Positions 38,116 to 49,623 of a DNA stretch of 64,000 nt are shown here, piece after piece. A program made the translations under genes and the position numbers. Source of the DNA: Sphingosinicella terrae (lineage in GTDB: Bacteria; Pseudomonadota; Alphaproteobacteria; Sphingomonadales; Sphingomonadaceae); the NCBI RefSeq assembly GCF_003347635.1, contig NZ_QDFY01000007.1:1-64000 (forward strand), in the 5' to 3' direction. The first letter of the stretch is position 1. Every line of letters starts with the position of its first letter. The notes under the pieces were generated by a model. The model saw only the letters and a program-made list of their open reading frames with translations. It was not told the DNA's origin and searched no databases.

Positions 38116-38316
38116 TCAGTGGCGCTGGATACGGTCCTTCAGGCTCGATCCGCCCTCCTCTTCCTCGATCTCGCCTGGGACGAGCCACCGGATCCCTCCC
38201 GGCACCGCCTCGTCCTGAAGCGCCTGATTGGCGGCGACCGCATCGCGCAGAGCGGCGTCCCGGGAATCGCGCCAGCGTCCGGTGAGGACCGGTGTGCGGT
38301 AGCGGTAGCGGACCAT
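38116..38316 (-). CDS. Small hypothetical protein
   Basis: 66 aa. ATG 38316 is preceded by a strong GGAGGAA at 5-6 nt, which decides the start. The sequence (MVRYRYRTPVLTGRWRDS..AALRDAVAANQALQDE) is basic at the N-terminus and acidic at the C-terminus (EIEEEEGG). Its function is unknown. It converges on the 37810-38097 gene with an 18-bp gap. Confidence 0.62.
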   Translation of the reverse strand: MVRYRYRTPVLTGRWRDSRDAALRDAVAANQALQDEAVPGGIRWLVPGEIEEEEGGSSLKDRIQRH

Positions 38317-38565
38317 CGCCGTTCCTCCACCTGCACAGTCTCCGCCCGACGCCATTCATGTCGCTCTGCGCACCACTTTGTTGCGGGCCCGAACGGAGCG
38401 AGGATTGCGGCGCGTGACGCAACCCGAATCAGGGTGGCGCGTTTGCCATATTCGACCGGGAAGCCTAAGGAGGAGGTGTTCCGGTCGTGTTCGACCATCC
38501 TTGGCGCCCTCGCGGCTTTTCCTCCCTACGCCGCCTCCTGCCGCCGACCTAGAAGCGAGAACCGC

Positions 38566-38790
38566 ATGTCGACCCATCACGAATTCTATATCGAGCGTGC
38601 TGCCGCAGCCCGACGCGACGCATCGGAGGCTACCCTGGCCAATGTCCGCGATCGCTGCCTGCGCGCCGCCGCCGCCTGGGACGAGATGGCGTCCCGCGCC
38701 GCCCGGACCGAGCGGATGAGGGCCGAGACCGAAGCGAAGAAGGCGCTCGAGGCGCAGGCGCAGGCGCATCCGGCGCCGGCCACCGCCTAG
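38566..38790 (+). CDS. Small helical protein, same type as 56587-56757
   Basis: 74 aa: MSTHHEFYIERAAAARRDA then VRDRCLRAAAAWDEMASRAART and an Ala-rich tail. It resembles the protein at 56587-56757 (an aromatic Y/F-Y/I-x-x-R-A-A start, then R-[DE]-R-x-x-x-x-A). Such proteins of 55-75 aa appear common in sphingomonads. It is probably an all-helical cytosolic protein; role unknown. The region upstream has no clear Shine-Dalgarno. Confidence 0.6.
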   Translation: MSTHHEFYIERAAAARRDASEATLANVRDRCLRAAAAWDEMASRAARTERMRAETEAKKALEAQAQAHPAPATA

Positions 38791-39388
38791 ACGCTGTCCG
38801 GACGAACGGCGTCGCCGTGACCGAGCCGATTTCGGGGCGGGTCTGGAGCGAGGGAAGGAGCGATGCCGAGGCAACGCGAACCGACGTGCGACGCTGATCC
38901 AGGCTGAATGCGGCGCGCTGATAGGCGTCGTTTGCTTGCGCGGCAATTCCCAGCCCGTTTAACTCGCCCGCAGGCGGCCGCGCGTACTTCGACAGGCGGT
39001 GCCGGGCCGGTTCCGTCCCCCGCTGGAACCGGATCGGCTGCCGAGCGCTTGGACGGGATGCTCTTCTTCGCCGCCCCGGCCGTCGACCCTTCCGGTCTGA
39101 TCCTCACCACCGCCGAGGCGAGGCGCGAGCGGGCCCGGCGCCGCGCCGCCGCGCGTCAGGCGCGCGAAATTCTAAGCCGCCTGGTTCGACATCCGCGACC
39201 GAAGAACCGCCGCTGAGCGGGCCGACCGCCGGCGGTCCTTGCTCGTTTCGCCCGCAGCGGCCGGCGCCTCCGCGTCGACGACGGCTCACTGATCCGCTTT
39301 CCCCCCCGCGTCGGCCTTGCTAGGGGCCAATCAACCGGGGCGGCTGCCGCTCCCCGTCGTTCACCTCGCTCCAGCGGAAGGAAGCGCC
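38791..39388. other. Intergenic stretch upstream of acnA, possible tiny ORF
   Basis: 598 bases. The only candidate is an ORF ending at 39216 on the plus strand (from ATG 39058, 52 aa; or from 38908, 102 aa). It encodes MLFFAAPAVDPSGL then an Arg-rich helix, with only a weak GGACGGG before 39058. I do not call it a gene. The acnA promoter must lie here, but no consensus hexamers are convincing. Confidence 0.4.
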
Positions 39389-42100
<2,712 letters not shown>

Positions 42101-42142
42101 GCGGGCGGTGCCGGCCCGCCGCAGGCAGGAGGAAGAGGTAGA

Positions 42143-42799
42143 GTGACGGTCCGGCTGATCGACCTCAGCCACGTGATCGAGCACGGCATGGCCACCTATA
42201 AGGGGCTGCCGGGGCCGCATATCTGCGACTATTGGACGCGCGAGCATTCGGCCGGCTTCTACGAGGACGGGTCAACGTTCCAGATCGGCCGGATCGACCT
42301 GGTCGCCAATACCGGCACCTATGTGGACGCGCCCTTCCATCGCTATGCCGACGGGGCGGACCTGGCGGCCCTTCCGCTCGAATCGCTGGTGGGCCTGCCG
42401 GGGCTGGTCGTGCGTCACAGCGGGCCTGAGATCGACGTCCTCGCCTTCGAGGGGCTCGACGTCGCCGGCAAGGCGGTGCTGGTCCATACCGGCTGGGACC
42501 GGCACTGGCGCAGCGACGCCTATTTCGAAGGCCATCCGTTCCTGACCGCGGCCGCGGCGCAGGCGCTGGTCGAGCGCGGCGCCAGGCTGGTCGGCATAGA
42601 CAGCCACAATATCGACGACACGCGCCGGCGGACGCGCCCGGTCCACTCGATCCTGCTCGGCGCCGGAATCCTCATCTGCGAGCATATGACCAATCTCGCG
42701 GCGCTGCCGGCTTCGGGCTTCCTGTTCACCGCCTCGCCGCCGAGGATCGCGGGCATGGGCACCTTTCCGGTGCGCGCCTTCGCCGCCGTCCCGGCCTGA
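42143..42799 (+). CDS. Cyclase family protein (kynurenine formamidase-like hydrolase)
   Basis: 218 aa from GTG 42143, with AGGAGG and GAGG upstream. The metal-binding pattern of the family is visible: DLSHVIEHGMATYKGLPGPHI, NTGTYVDAPFHRYADG (the HxxxD-type block), and DSHNIDDTRRRTRPVH. Members hydrolyse formylkynurenine, isatin or similar lactams and amides with a divalent metal. It is cytosolic. It may share the acnA transcript, with a 42-bp gap. Substrate unassigned. Confidence 0.85.
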   Translation: MTVRLIDLSHVIEHGMATYKGLPGPHICDYWTREHSAGFYEDGSTFQIGRIDLVANTGTYVDAPFHRYADGADLAALPLESLVGLPGLVVRHSGPEIDVLAFEGLDVAGKAVLVHTGWDRHWRSDAYFEGHPFLTAAAAQALVERGARLVGIDSHNIDDTRRRTRPVHSILLGAGILICEHMTNLAALPASGFLFTASPPRIAGMGTFPVRAFAAVPA

Positions 42800-42800
42800 T

Positions 42801-43940
42801 TCAGGCGCGCCGGCGCCGGAACGGGTAGAGGAACTGGGCGAGATAGCCCGACGGCACCGCCTCCGGCACGCCATAGGCTTCGGGCCAGCGCCCCGGCGGC
42901 AGATGGTAGGTGCCGAACAGGCGGTCGAGCAGCGGGAAATGGATGGCGAAATTCTTGTCCACCGCCTCCGCTTCCAGGCCGTGATGCCAATGATGGAAGC
43001 GCGGCGTGGCAATGATCGTCCCCAGCCGGTCGAAATTGCCGCGGACATTGGCGTGGAGCAGCGAGGAGTAGACGTAGACGATGCCCACATAGATCTGCAG
43101 GGCCACCGGCGAGAAGCCGAGGGTGATCATCGGGACCGCCGTCAACCCGCGCAGCAGCCCGATCTCGATGAAGTGCATGCGCGACCCGGCCAGCCAGTCC
43201 ATTGACTTGGCGCTGTGATGGACCGCGTGGAATCCCCACAGGAAGGGGAAGCGGTGGAAGGCGCGGTGGATCCAATATTGGGCGAGATCGCTCAGCACCA
43301 TCACCTCGATCACCTGGAGCGCCAGCGGCTGGCCGGCGACCGCGGCCCGGGCCAAAGCGAAGCCGCTGGTCTGATCGAGGATGAAGGTCGAGGGCGCGAA
43401 GGTGAGGAAGGTGATCGCCTGGACCAGCATCGAGCTCACCAGGAAGTAGAACAGGTCCTCGCGCCACTCGACCCGGAACAGCCTTTGCTCCTCGCGATGC
43501 GGCGCCACGCGCTCGAGCGGGGCGAACATCAGCCCGGTCAGGACCATGTTGAGCACGAAGAAATCGAGGCCGAAGAAGATGCCCCAGCTCTCCACTTCCC
43601 GGGCGGTGGCGTTCGACCCGCCGAGCAAGGCGGCGCCGAGCGCGAAGGCGAGCGCAGTGAAGCCGAGCGCCTTGCGCCGCCGCAGCAACAGGCTGACGAT
43701 GGCCAGCGCATAGGCGCCCAGGATGAAGGCATGGACGACGGGCCGGAAGGCGGGACTCTCCCGCAGGGATTCGAGCTCCGGGCTGCCCAGCCAATCCGGA
43801 TAGCGCAGCACCAGCACCATGCCGAGGCCGGACAGAGCGAGGACGAGGCCGAAGAAGCCGGCATACCAGCCGCTGCCGAAGCGCCGCAGCGCTACCGGGG
43901 CCTCCAGCTCACGAAGCAGCGAGTCGCTCGGTCCTGCCAT
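42801..43940 (-). CDS. Sterol desaturase / fatty acid hydroxylase family membrane protein
   Basis: 379 aa. I chose ATG 43940 over 43958 because GGGGGAAGGG stands before it. Several hydrophobic segments precede the di-iron His motifs of the family: HRAFHRFPFLWGFHAVHHSAK (HxxxH and HxxHH) and FHHWHHG. It would hydroxylate or desaturate a lipid or carotenoid in the inner membrane with O2. Sphingomonads have carotenoid hydroxylases in this superfamily, but no pigment genes are nearby. It converges on the cyclase gene, with one base between the stops. Confidence 0.87.
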   Translation of the reverse strand: MAGPSDSLLRELEAPVALRRFGSGWYAGFFGLVLALSGLGMVLVLRYPDWLGSPELESLRESPAFRPVVHAFILGAYALAIVSLLLRRRKALGFTALAFALGAALLGGSNATAREVESWGIFFGLDFFVLNMVLTGLMFAPLERVAPHREEQRLFRVEWREDLFYFLVSSMLVQAITFLTFAPSTFILDQTSGFALARAAVAGQPLALQVIEVMVLSDLAQYWIHRAFHRFPFLWGFHAVHHSAKSMDWLAGSRMHFIEIGLLRGLTAVPMITLGFSPVALQIYVGIVYVYSSLLHANVRGNFDRLGTIIATPRFHHWHHGLEAEAVDKNFAIHFPLLDRLFGTYHLPPGRWPEAYGVPEAVPSGYLAQFLYPFRRRRA

Positions 43941-44102
43941 GCACCCTTCCCCCGGCAATCCTGCCCGAAGCTATGACGGAAGCGAGGAGATGACAATCGG
44001 CCGCCTGCGCGGGCGGCGAGAAGCTGAACGGCGGCCGACTCGTTCATTCAGTGCTGCGCCAGTTTCGGGGGCGTAACCATTGAGAATCGAAGGAGACCGC
44101 TT

Positions 44103-44666
44103 ATGCTCCGTCCCATTCTCTTCCTGTCGATCGCCGTCGCTTCCGCTCAGGTCGAGGCGGCCGCACCGGTCAATCCGCAGATCGACTATGCGACCTTTCG
44201 GCACCTCACCGCCGAGGTCGAGCCCTACCGCCAGGAACGGCTGATCGACTGGGAAGCGTTCGTGGTCGCCGCCGGCGAGCCCGGCGTGCTGATCCTCGAT
44301 GCGCGGTCCGAGCGCCAATTCGCTGCGGGCCATATCGACGGCGCCGTCAACCTGCCGCTGCCCGAGTTCAGCGTCGAACGGCTGGCCGAGGTGATAGGCG
44401 AGGTGAACCGGCCGATCCTGATCTACTGCAACAACAATTTCGACGACGATCGGCCGCCGGTGATGCTGAAGTCCGGGCCGGTCGCGCTCAACATCCCGAC
44501 CTTCATCCATCTCTACGCTTACGGCTATCGCAACATCCGCGAGCTCGGCGAGGTGGTCGATCTCGATGACCCGCGCATTCCCTGGGTGACCGATACCGGC
44601 GGCTCCCGGCCGTCGCGGGCGGACCGCCCCGAGCCTGCCGCCGCGCGCGGCGCTCGCAACCGCTGA
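44103..44666 (+). CDS. Periplasmic rhodanese-like protein (first of tandem)
   Basis: 187 aa with a signal peptide (FLSIAVASAQVEAA). The rhodanese domain shows the CH2-type LILDARSERQFAAGHIDGAVNLPL and an active-site Cys in LIYCNNNFDDDR, where typical enzymes have a CxxGxR loop. The loop is thus atypical (NNN instead of a Gly/Arg cradle). The C-terminal tail of about 25 residues is Arg/Ala/Pro-rich and absent from its neighbour. It is likely in one operon with the next gene (12-bp gap). Confidence 0.85.
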   Translation: MLRPILFLSIAVASAQVEAAAPVNPQIDYATFRHLTAEVEPYRQERLIDWEAFVVAAGEPGVLILDARSERQFAAGHIDGAVNLPLPEFSVERLAEVIGEVNRPILIYCNNNFDDDRPPVMLKSGPVALNIPTFIHLYAYGYRNIRELGEVVDLDDPRIPWVTDTGGSRPSRADRPEPAAARGARNR

Positions 44667-44678
44667 GGGAGAAAGACG

Positions 44679-45197
44679 ATGCGATTGTTCGCCCTCGCGC
44701 TGATCGTCGGCGTGACGGGCGTCGCGTCCGCGGCGCCGCCGACGAACCCGCAAATCGATTATCCGGGCTTTCGCCGGCTCGCCGCCGATGTCGAGAGCCT
44801 GCGGGCGCAGCGGCTGATCCGGTGGGACGAATTCACCGCGGCCGCTGCCGATCCCGACGTCCTCATCCTCGATGCGCGTTCCGCCGAATCCTTCGCCGCC
44901 GGCCATATCGACGGCGCCGTCAACCTGCCGCTGCCCGACTTCACGGCGGAGAGCCTGGCGCGCGTCGTCGGCCGGCGCGATCGGCCCATCCTGATCTACT
45001 GCAACAACAATTTCCGCAACGACGTGGCGCCGGTCCGGGTCAAGGCGCTCCAGCTCGCGCTCAACATCCAGACCTTCATCAATCTCGTCGGCTACGGCTA
45101 TGCGAACGTCAGCGAACTCGGCGAGGTGGTGGACTTCGACGATCCGCGAATTCCGTGGGTCAGGGACGATCGAGAGCCCCGGCGCAGCGCCGGCTGA
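44679..45197 (+). CDS. Periplasmic rhodanese-like protein (second of tandem)
   Basis: 172 aa with a signal peptide (ALIVGVTGVASA). It is clearly a duplicate of the preceding protein: NPQIDY near the start, LILDARSAESFAAGHIDGAVNLPLPDF, and LIYCNNNFRNDVAPV with the same Cys-Asn-Asn-Asn loop. The conserved NNN in both suggests that the atypical active site is under selection. The activity could be sulfur transfer, redox or simply binding; it is not known. Confidence 0.87.
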   Translation: MRLFALALIVGVTGVASAAPPTNPQIDYPGFRRLAADVESLRAQRLIRWDEFTAAAADPDVLILDARSAESFAAGHIDGAVNLPLPDFTAESLARVVGRRDRPILIYCNNNFRNDVAPVRVKALQLALNIQTFINLVGYGYANVSELGEVVDFDDPRIPWVRDDREPRRSAG

Positions 45198-45207
45198 TAG
45201 TCGGAAT

Positions 45208-45936
45208 CTAATCGGCCGGAGACAGCGCCGCGGCCAGCCAGTCCGGAACGATGGCGCCGTCGAGATCGTCCACCCGCCGGTGCTCCACGGCGAGGCCGAG
45301 CTCGGGATAGTGGATCCGGGTGCGCGGCCCCGGCCCATCGGTCGGAACGACGACGAGCCGGCGATTGACCTTCTGGCGATAGTTCATGCGGGCGGTATTT
45401 TCCTGCCCGACATAGCAGCCCTTGGCGAAGCTGACGCCGTTCAGCTCGGCGGCATTGCATTCCAGCCAGAGCGTCTTGTCCTGTCCGAGCTCGGCCAGTC
45501 CCTCGGCGACGCCGAGCCCCAGCCGGTGCCTGAGCCACTCCGCTTCCGCGCCTGCCCCGCCCGAAGGCGGTGCAAGCCAGCGGCGGCCGAGCGCCGGCAG
45601 CCGCGGGTCGGCGGGACCGTCGCCGTCGAGTGCCCATTGGACCTCCAGCGCCGGCTCGGCGGCGATCGCGATCGGCCGGCGCAGCCGGTAGAGGCTGAGG
45701 CGCCTCGCCAGGGCCTCGGCCGCGGCCGCCTCGCAATCGACGAGGATGTCGTCGCCGTCGCTCCACAGGATGAAGTCGAACAAGGCCTTTCCCTGCGGCG
45801 ACAGCAGCCCAGCCCAGATCGGCCGGTCGGGCGCCAGGACGGCGACGTCGTTGGTGACCAGGCCCTGGAGGAAGCCGGGGACATCCTCCCCGGAAAGTCG
45901 GATGAGGGCGCGGTCGACAAGGGTGGTGGCGGGCAT
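45208..45936 (-). CDS. ygfZ: Folate-binding protein YgfZ / GcvT-like
   Basis: 242 aa. The YgfZ signature is present as FAKGCYVGQENTARMNYRQKV, including the conserved Cys-Tyr-Val-Gly-Gln-Glu. The N-terminal GcvT-like part starts LIRLSGEDVPGFLQGLVTNDV. It uses folate in the repair or assembly of Fe-S clusters on MiaB and similar enzymes. It is divergent from pyrC with 39 bp between starts, and it converges on the second rhodanese gene with a 10-bp gap. Confidence 0.9.
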   Translation of the reverse strand: MPATTLVDRALIRLSGEDVPGFLQGLVTNDVAVLAPDRPIWAGLLSPQGKALFDFILWSDGDDILVDCEAAAAEALARRLSLYRLRRPIAIAAEPALEVQWALDGDGPADPRLPALGRRWLAPPSGGAGAEAEWLRHRLGLGVAEGLAELGQDKTLWLECNAAELNGVSFAKGCYVGQENTARMNYRQKVNRRLVVVPTDGPGPRTRIHYPELGLAVEHRRVDDLDGAIVPDWLAAALSPAD

Positions 45937-45975
45937 GGGGTTCAGTTAGGAGCCGCGCGGGACAAAGGGAAGGAC

Positions 45976-47022
45976 ATGGGCGAAGCGACGCGGATCGAGA
46001 TCAGGCGGCCCGACGACTGGCACGTCCATCTGCGCGACGGCGAAATGCTGCGCGCGGTGGCATCCTACACGGCGCGCCAGTTCGCGCGGGCGATCGTCAT
46101 GCCGAACCTGGTACCGCCGGTGACGACCGCCGGGGCCGCCGAAGCCTATCGGCAGCGGGTCCTCGACGCCCTGCCGGAGGGAAGCGGCTTCGTGCCGCTG
46201 ATGACCTGCTACCTCACCGATCATGCCGATCCCGACGAGCTCGCGCGCGGCCACGAAGCCGGCCTGTTCACCGCCGCCAAGCTCTACCCGGCGCACGCCA
46301 CCACCAATTCCGCCTTCGGCGTCACCGATCTCGCCACGATCCGGCCGGCGCTCGAGCGGATGCAGCGCATCGGCATGCCCCTCCTCGTCCACGGCGAGGT
46401 CACCGATCGCGACATCGACATCTTCGACCGCGAGGCGGTCTATATCGACCGCATCCTCACCGGGCTGGTGCGGGACTTTCCGGAGCTCCGGATCGTGCTG
46501 GAACATATCACCACGGCCGAGGCGGCGGCGTTCGTGGAGAGCGCAGGGCCGACGGTCGCCGCCACCGTGACGCCGCATCACATGGCGCTCAACCGCAACG
46601 CCCTGTTCGAGGGAGGCCTGCGGCCGCACGCTTATTGCCTGCCGGTGGTCAAACGCGAGCGGCATCGCCAGGCCGTCCGCAAGGCGGCGGTGTCGGGCTC
46701 GGCCAAGTTCTTCCTCGGCACCGACAGCGCCCCCCATGCGGTCGAGCGCAAGGAGGCGGATTGCGGCTGCGCCGGCATCTTCAACGCACCCTACGCGATC
46801 GAAAGCTATGCAACCGCCTTCGAGGAGGAGGGAGCGCTCGACCGGCTCGAGGCCTTCGCGTCCGAGAACGGACCGCTCTTCTACGGCCTTCCGCGCAACG
46901 AGGAGCGGATCGTGCTGGAGCGGGTGCCGATCGAGGTCGAGACGAGCCTGCCGGCGGCGGGATCGGCCCTGGTGCCGTTCCATGCCGGCGAGACGCTGCC
47001 CTGGCGGCTGGTGCAGGCGTAG
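45976..47022 (+). CDS. pyrC: Dihydroorotase
   Basis: 348 aa, the normal length of homodimeric class II dihydroorotases. DDWHVHLRDGEML holds the zinc HxH. AKLYPAHATTNSAFG carries the carbamylated Lys, and MPLLVHGEVTD, VLEHITTAEA and FLGTDSAPHAVERKEADCGCAGIFNAP complete the metal and catalytic residues (Asp of GTDSAPH). It closes N-carbamoyl-aspartate to dihydroorotate in pyrimidine synthesis. ATG 45976 follows GGGAAGG. It ends at a hairpin shared with the convergent DUF1134 gene. Confidence 0.95.
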   Translation: MGEATRIEIRRPDDWHVHLRDGEMLRAVASYTARQFARAIVMPNLVPPVTTAGAAEAYRQRVLDALPEGSGFVPLMTCYLTDHADPDELARGHEAGLFTAAKLYPAHATTNSAFGVTDLATIRPALERMQRIGMPLLVHGEVTDRDIDIFDREAVYIDRILTGLVRDFPELRIVLEHITTAEAAAFVESAGPTVAATVTPHHMALNRNALFEGGLRPHAYCLPVVKRERHRQAVRKAAVSGSAKFFLGTDSAPHAVERKEADCGCAGIFNAPYAIESYATAFEEEGALDRLEAFASENGPLFYGLPRNEERIVLERVPIEVETSLPAAGSALVPFHAGETLPWRLVQA

Positions 47023-47050
47023 GCGCCGGCCACGGGAACGCGAATCGTGG

Positions 47051-47092
47051 ATCCCGGATCAAGTCCGGGATGACCGACTTACAGGTCGGTCA
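47051..47092. terminator. Bidirectional terminator of two abutting hairpins
   Basis: ATCCCGGA (47051-47058) / TCCGGGAT (47064-47071) and TGACCGAC (47071-47078) / GTCGGTCA (47085-47092) are perfect stems. They fill the gap between the pyrC stop (47022) and the DUF1134 stop, which lies in the second right arm (47090-47092). The first stem belongs to a dispersed palindrome common in alphaproteobacteria. Confidence 0.7.
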
Positions 47093-47854
47093 GAACGGAA
47101 CCCAGCGGTTGCGCTCGGAAAAGCGCATGTAGCCGGCATTGACGCCGAGCCGAAGGCCGACGCCGAGCCGGATCGGGATCAGCACGACGTCGCCGCGCCG
47201 CAGATATTGGGCGGTGAAGCCGCCGACGAAATAGGCATTGCCCTCCGCGCCCGGATAGCGGCGGAACAGTTCCTGGCTGTCATGGAGATTGTAGACGAGG
47301 ACGAACACCTTGTTGGCATCGGCGCCGACGTCGAAGCCGAGCGAAGGCCCGGTCCAGTAGACGACGCGATCACCTTCGATCTGGTGGCGCATCGTGCCCG
47401 ATCCGTAGCGGACCCCGAAGACGAGCGCGCCGCCGGCCTCCTGGCCCGAAATATAGGCGGTGGGCTCGCCCTGGTCGCGCAGGATGTTCTCGAGGATGCC
47501 GCCAAGGCCCTCGGCGCCGCGGCCGAACAGGTCCTCGGCGGCCGTGAACACGTCCTCGCGCGGGATCGTGGACCCCGGCGCGGCCTGCACGGTCTGCGTC
47601 GGCTGGCTATAGGATTCGGCCGGCACCGTCTCGTTCGCCTGCGGTTCCGGGATCGTCCATTCCGGCTCCGAGGAAGGCGCCGGATCGCCCTGCCAATCCT
47701 GATAGGCGTCGTCGCTCGTCTCCGTCGCCGGCTCCTGGCCATAGCCCGATTGTTCGTAGGCGTCGTTGGGATCGACGGTCTGGACCTGGGCCAGTGCCGG
47801 CGCCGCCAGCGCGAGCGCGGCGACCGCTGCGAAATTCGCGAATGATTTCAACAT
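47090..47854 (-). CDS. DUF1134 (EipA-family) envelope protein
   Basis: 254 aa. I chose ATG 47854 (MLKSFANF) with GGGGA about 7 nt upstream rather than 47869. A signal peptide ends ALAQ. An acidic, Gln/Pro-rich linker follows (about 25-90), then the DUF1134 domain: YISGQEAGGALVFGVRYGSG, VVYWTGPSLGFDVGADANKVFVLVYNL and the C-terminal LRRGDVVLIPIRLGVGLRLGVNAGYMRF. EipA in Brucella is needed for envelope integrity. The assignment by domain is firm. Confidence 0.9.
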   Translation of the reverse strand: MLKSFANFAAVAALALAAPALAQVQTVDPNDAYEQSGYGQEPATETSDDAYQDWQGDPAPSSEPEWTIPEPQANETVPAESYSQPTQTVQAAPGSTIPREDVFTAAEDLFGRGAEGLGGILENILRDQGEPTAYISGQEAGGALVFGVRYGSGTMRHQIEGDRVVYWTGPSLGFDVGADANKVFVLVYNLHDSQELFRRYPGAEGNAYFVGGFTAQYLRRGDVVLIPIRLGVGLRLGVNAGYMRFSERNRWVPF

Positions 47855-48117
47855 GACAATTCCCCACACGCTCGGACGGGATCATATCCCATCCGGCGCT
47901 TTCGCTTCAATGAACGGGCGGCGACACGAGTCGATCGTGCGCCGGGCCGAGCCGGGCAGCGTGCCGATCGGAAGCTGGCGATCCGCCACGGCAGGTAACC
48001 GTTAACCACATTATAGAGGCCGGAAGCGGTGACCGGCGCGGACATGACGGAAGAATATCCCCGACGGCTCCACCCCATGAGCGAGGAGCCGGTCGGCGCG
48101 TCATCCAGGCTGAAAGC

Positions 48118-48210
48118 TGGCGGAGACGGAGGGATTCGAACCCTCGGTAGGAGTAATCCCCCTACGGCGGTTTAGCAAACCGCTGGTTTCAGCCACTCAC
48201 CCACGTCTCC
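48118..48210 (-). tRNA. tRNA-Ser (anticodon GCT)
   Basis: On the minus strand it starts GGAGACG, has a long variable arm (class II), and ends CGTCTCC-G-CCA, with the CCA encoded at 48118-48120. The anticodon loop reads TTTGCTAAA with GCT at 48174-48176, reading AGC/AGU codons. The acceptor stem is perfect. It lies 150 bp from the seryl-tRNA synthetase gene on the opposite strand. Confidence 0.96.
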
Positions 48211-48360
48211 GGAGGGCCCCAAGGCTCACGGCCTATATAGGCGGGATTTCAAAGGTTCAACTGGAGCCTGCGGGTAAAATGCCGAAGCACGGCCGACAGC
48301 GGGAAGGGCGCCTGCAGGAAGGCTTTGGCAAGGCCCGCCGCGGTTGCTAGGCGTCGGTTC

Positions 48361-49623
48361 ATGCTGAGCCTGCCCTTCATCCGCGAGAACGCCGACACCG
48401 TCCGCCGCGCCATATCCGAGAAGGGCGTCGCGCTCGATCTCGACGCCCTGCTCGCGCTCGATGCCGAGGTCCGCGAGATCAAGACGCGGACAGACGAGCT
48501 GCGGCGCCAGCGCAATGCGATCAGCGACGGCTTCAAGAGCGCCACGGCGGAAGAGCGCCCGGCGCTGGGCCAGAAGGCGAAGGCGATCGGCGCCGAGATC
48601 AATGCGAGCGATGCCGCGCTGGGCGAGAAGCAGGCCGCGCTCGACGCCCTGCTCCTTCGCGTGCCCAACATTCCCTGGGAGGGGGCGCCGGTCGGGCCGG
48701 ACGAGAGCGCCAATGTCGTCGTCCGTCAGGAAGGGACGGTGCCGACCTTCGATTTCGAGCCGCTCGACCATGTCGCTCTGATCGAGCGCAACGACTGGGC
48801 CGATCTCGGCCGCATCACCCAGGTGTCCGGATCGCGCACTTATTGTCTCAAGGGCAGGCTCGCCCTGCTCGAGCAGGCGCTGATGCTGTGGGCGCAAAGG
48901 CGCCTCGCCGACGACGGCTTCACGCTGATGACGGTGCCGGCGCTGGCGCGGCCGCAGGCGTTCGTCGCCACCGGCCATTTTCCGGGGCACGAGGAAGAAG
49001 CCTATCACATGCCCGCCGACGATCTCTATCTCGCCGGCACGGGCGAGATCGCGCTGACCAGCCTCCATTCCGGGGAGATCGTCGAGGCGGAGACGCTGCC
49101 CATCCTCTATGCCGGCTATTCGCCCTGCTTCCGACGGGAGGCGGGCAGCGCCGGCCGCGACGTGCGCGGGCTGCTGCGGGTCCACCAATTCTACAAGCTC
49201 GAGCAATATGTGATCTGCCGCGACGATCCCGCGGAGAGCGCGCGCTGGCACGCCCGCCTGCTCGCCAATGCGGAGGCCATGCTCGAGGCGCTGGAGATAC
49301 CCTATCAGGTGATCGAGGCGTCGACCGGCGACATGGGCAACGGCAAGTTCCGGATGAACGACATCGAGAGCTGGGTGCCGTCGCTCGGCAAGTATCGCGA
49401 GACGCACAGCTGCTCGACCCTGCACGACTGGCAGGCGCGGCGGGCTAATCTCAGGTGGCGCGACGAGGAGCGCAAGGTCCGCTTCGCCCACACGCTCAAC
49501 AATACGGCGCTGGCCAGTCCGCGCATCCTCGTTCCGCTGCTCGAGAACCATCAGACCGCGGACGGCCGCGTCCTGCTGCCCGAGCCGCTGCGCGAGCTGA
49601 TGGGCGGTGGCGAGTATCTCTGA
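48361..49623 (+). CDS. serS: Seryl-tRNA synthetase
   Basis: 420 aa; ATG 48361 (MLSLPFIRENADTVRRAI). The N-terminal long coiled-coil arm for the tRNA variable arm is present (about 25-105). Class II motifs: motif 2 in CFRREAGSAGRDVRGLLRVHQFYKLE, motif 3 in LNNTALASPRILVPLLENHQ, and the TSE-like GTGEIALTSLH. It charges tRNA-Ser. Its 3' end overlaps the next gene's probable GTG start by 17 nt. Confidence 0.96.
   Translation: MLSLPFIRENADTVRRAISEKGVALDLDALLALDAEVREIKTRTDELRRQRNAISDGFKSATAEERPALGQKAKAIGAEINASDAALGEKQAALDALLLRVPNIPWEGAPVGPDESANVVVRQEGTVPTFDFEPLDHVALIERNDWADLGRITQVSGSRTYCLKGRLALLEQALMLWAQRRLADDGFTLMTVPALARPQAFVATGHFPGHEEEAYHMPADDLYLAGTGEIALTSLHSGEIVEAETLPILYAGYSPCFRREAGSAGRDVRGLLRVHQFYKLEQYVICRDDPAESARWHARLLANAEAMLEALEIPYQVIEASTGDMGNGKFRMNDIESWVPSLGKYRETHSCSTLHDWQARRANLRWRDEERKVRFAHTLNNTALASPRILVPLLENHQTADGRVLLPEPLRELMGGGEYL

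Noticed and set aside
38908-39216. 102-aa ORF before acnA
   Set aside because: Arg-rich, with a weak start and no family. Mentioned under the intergenic entry only.
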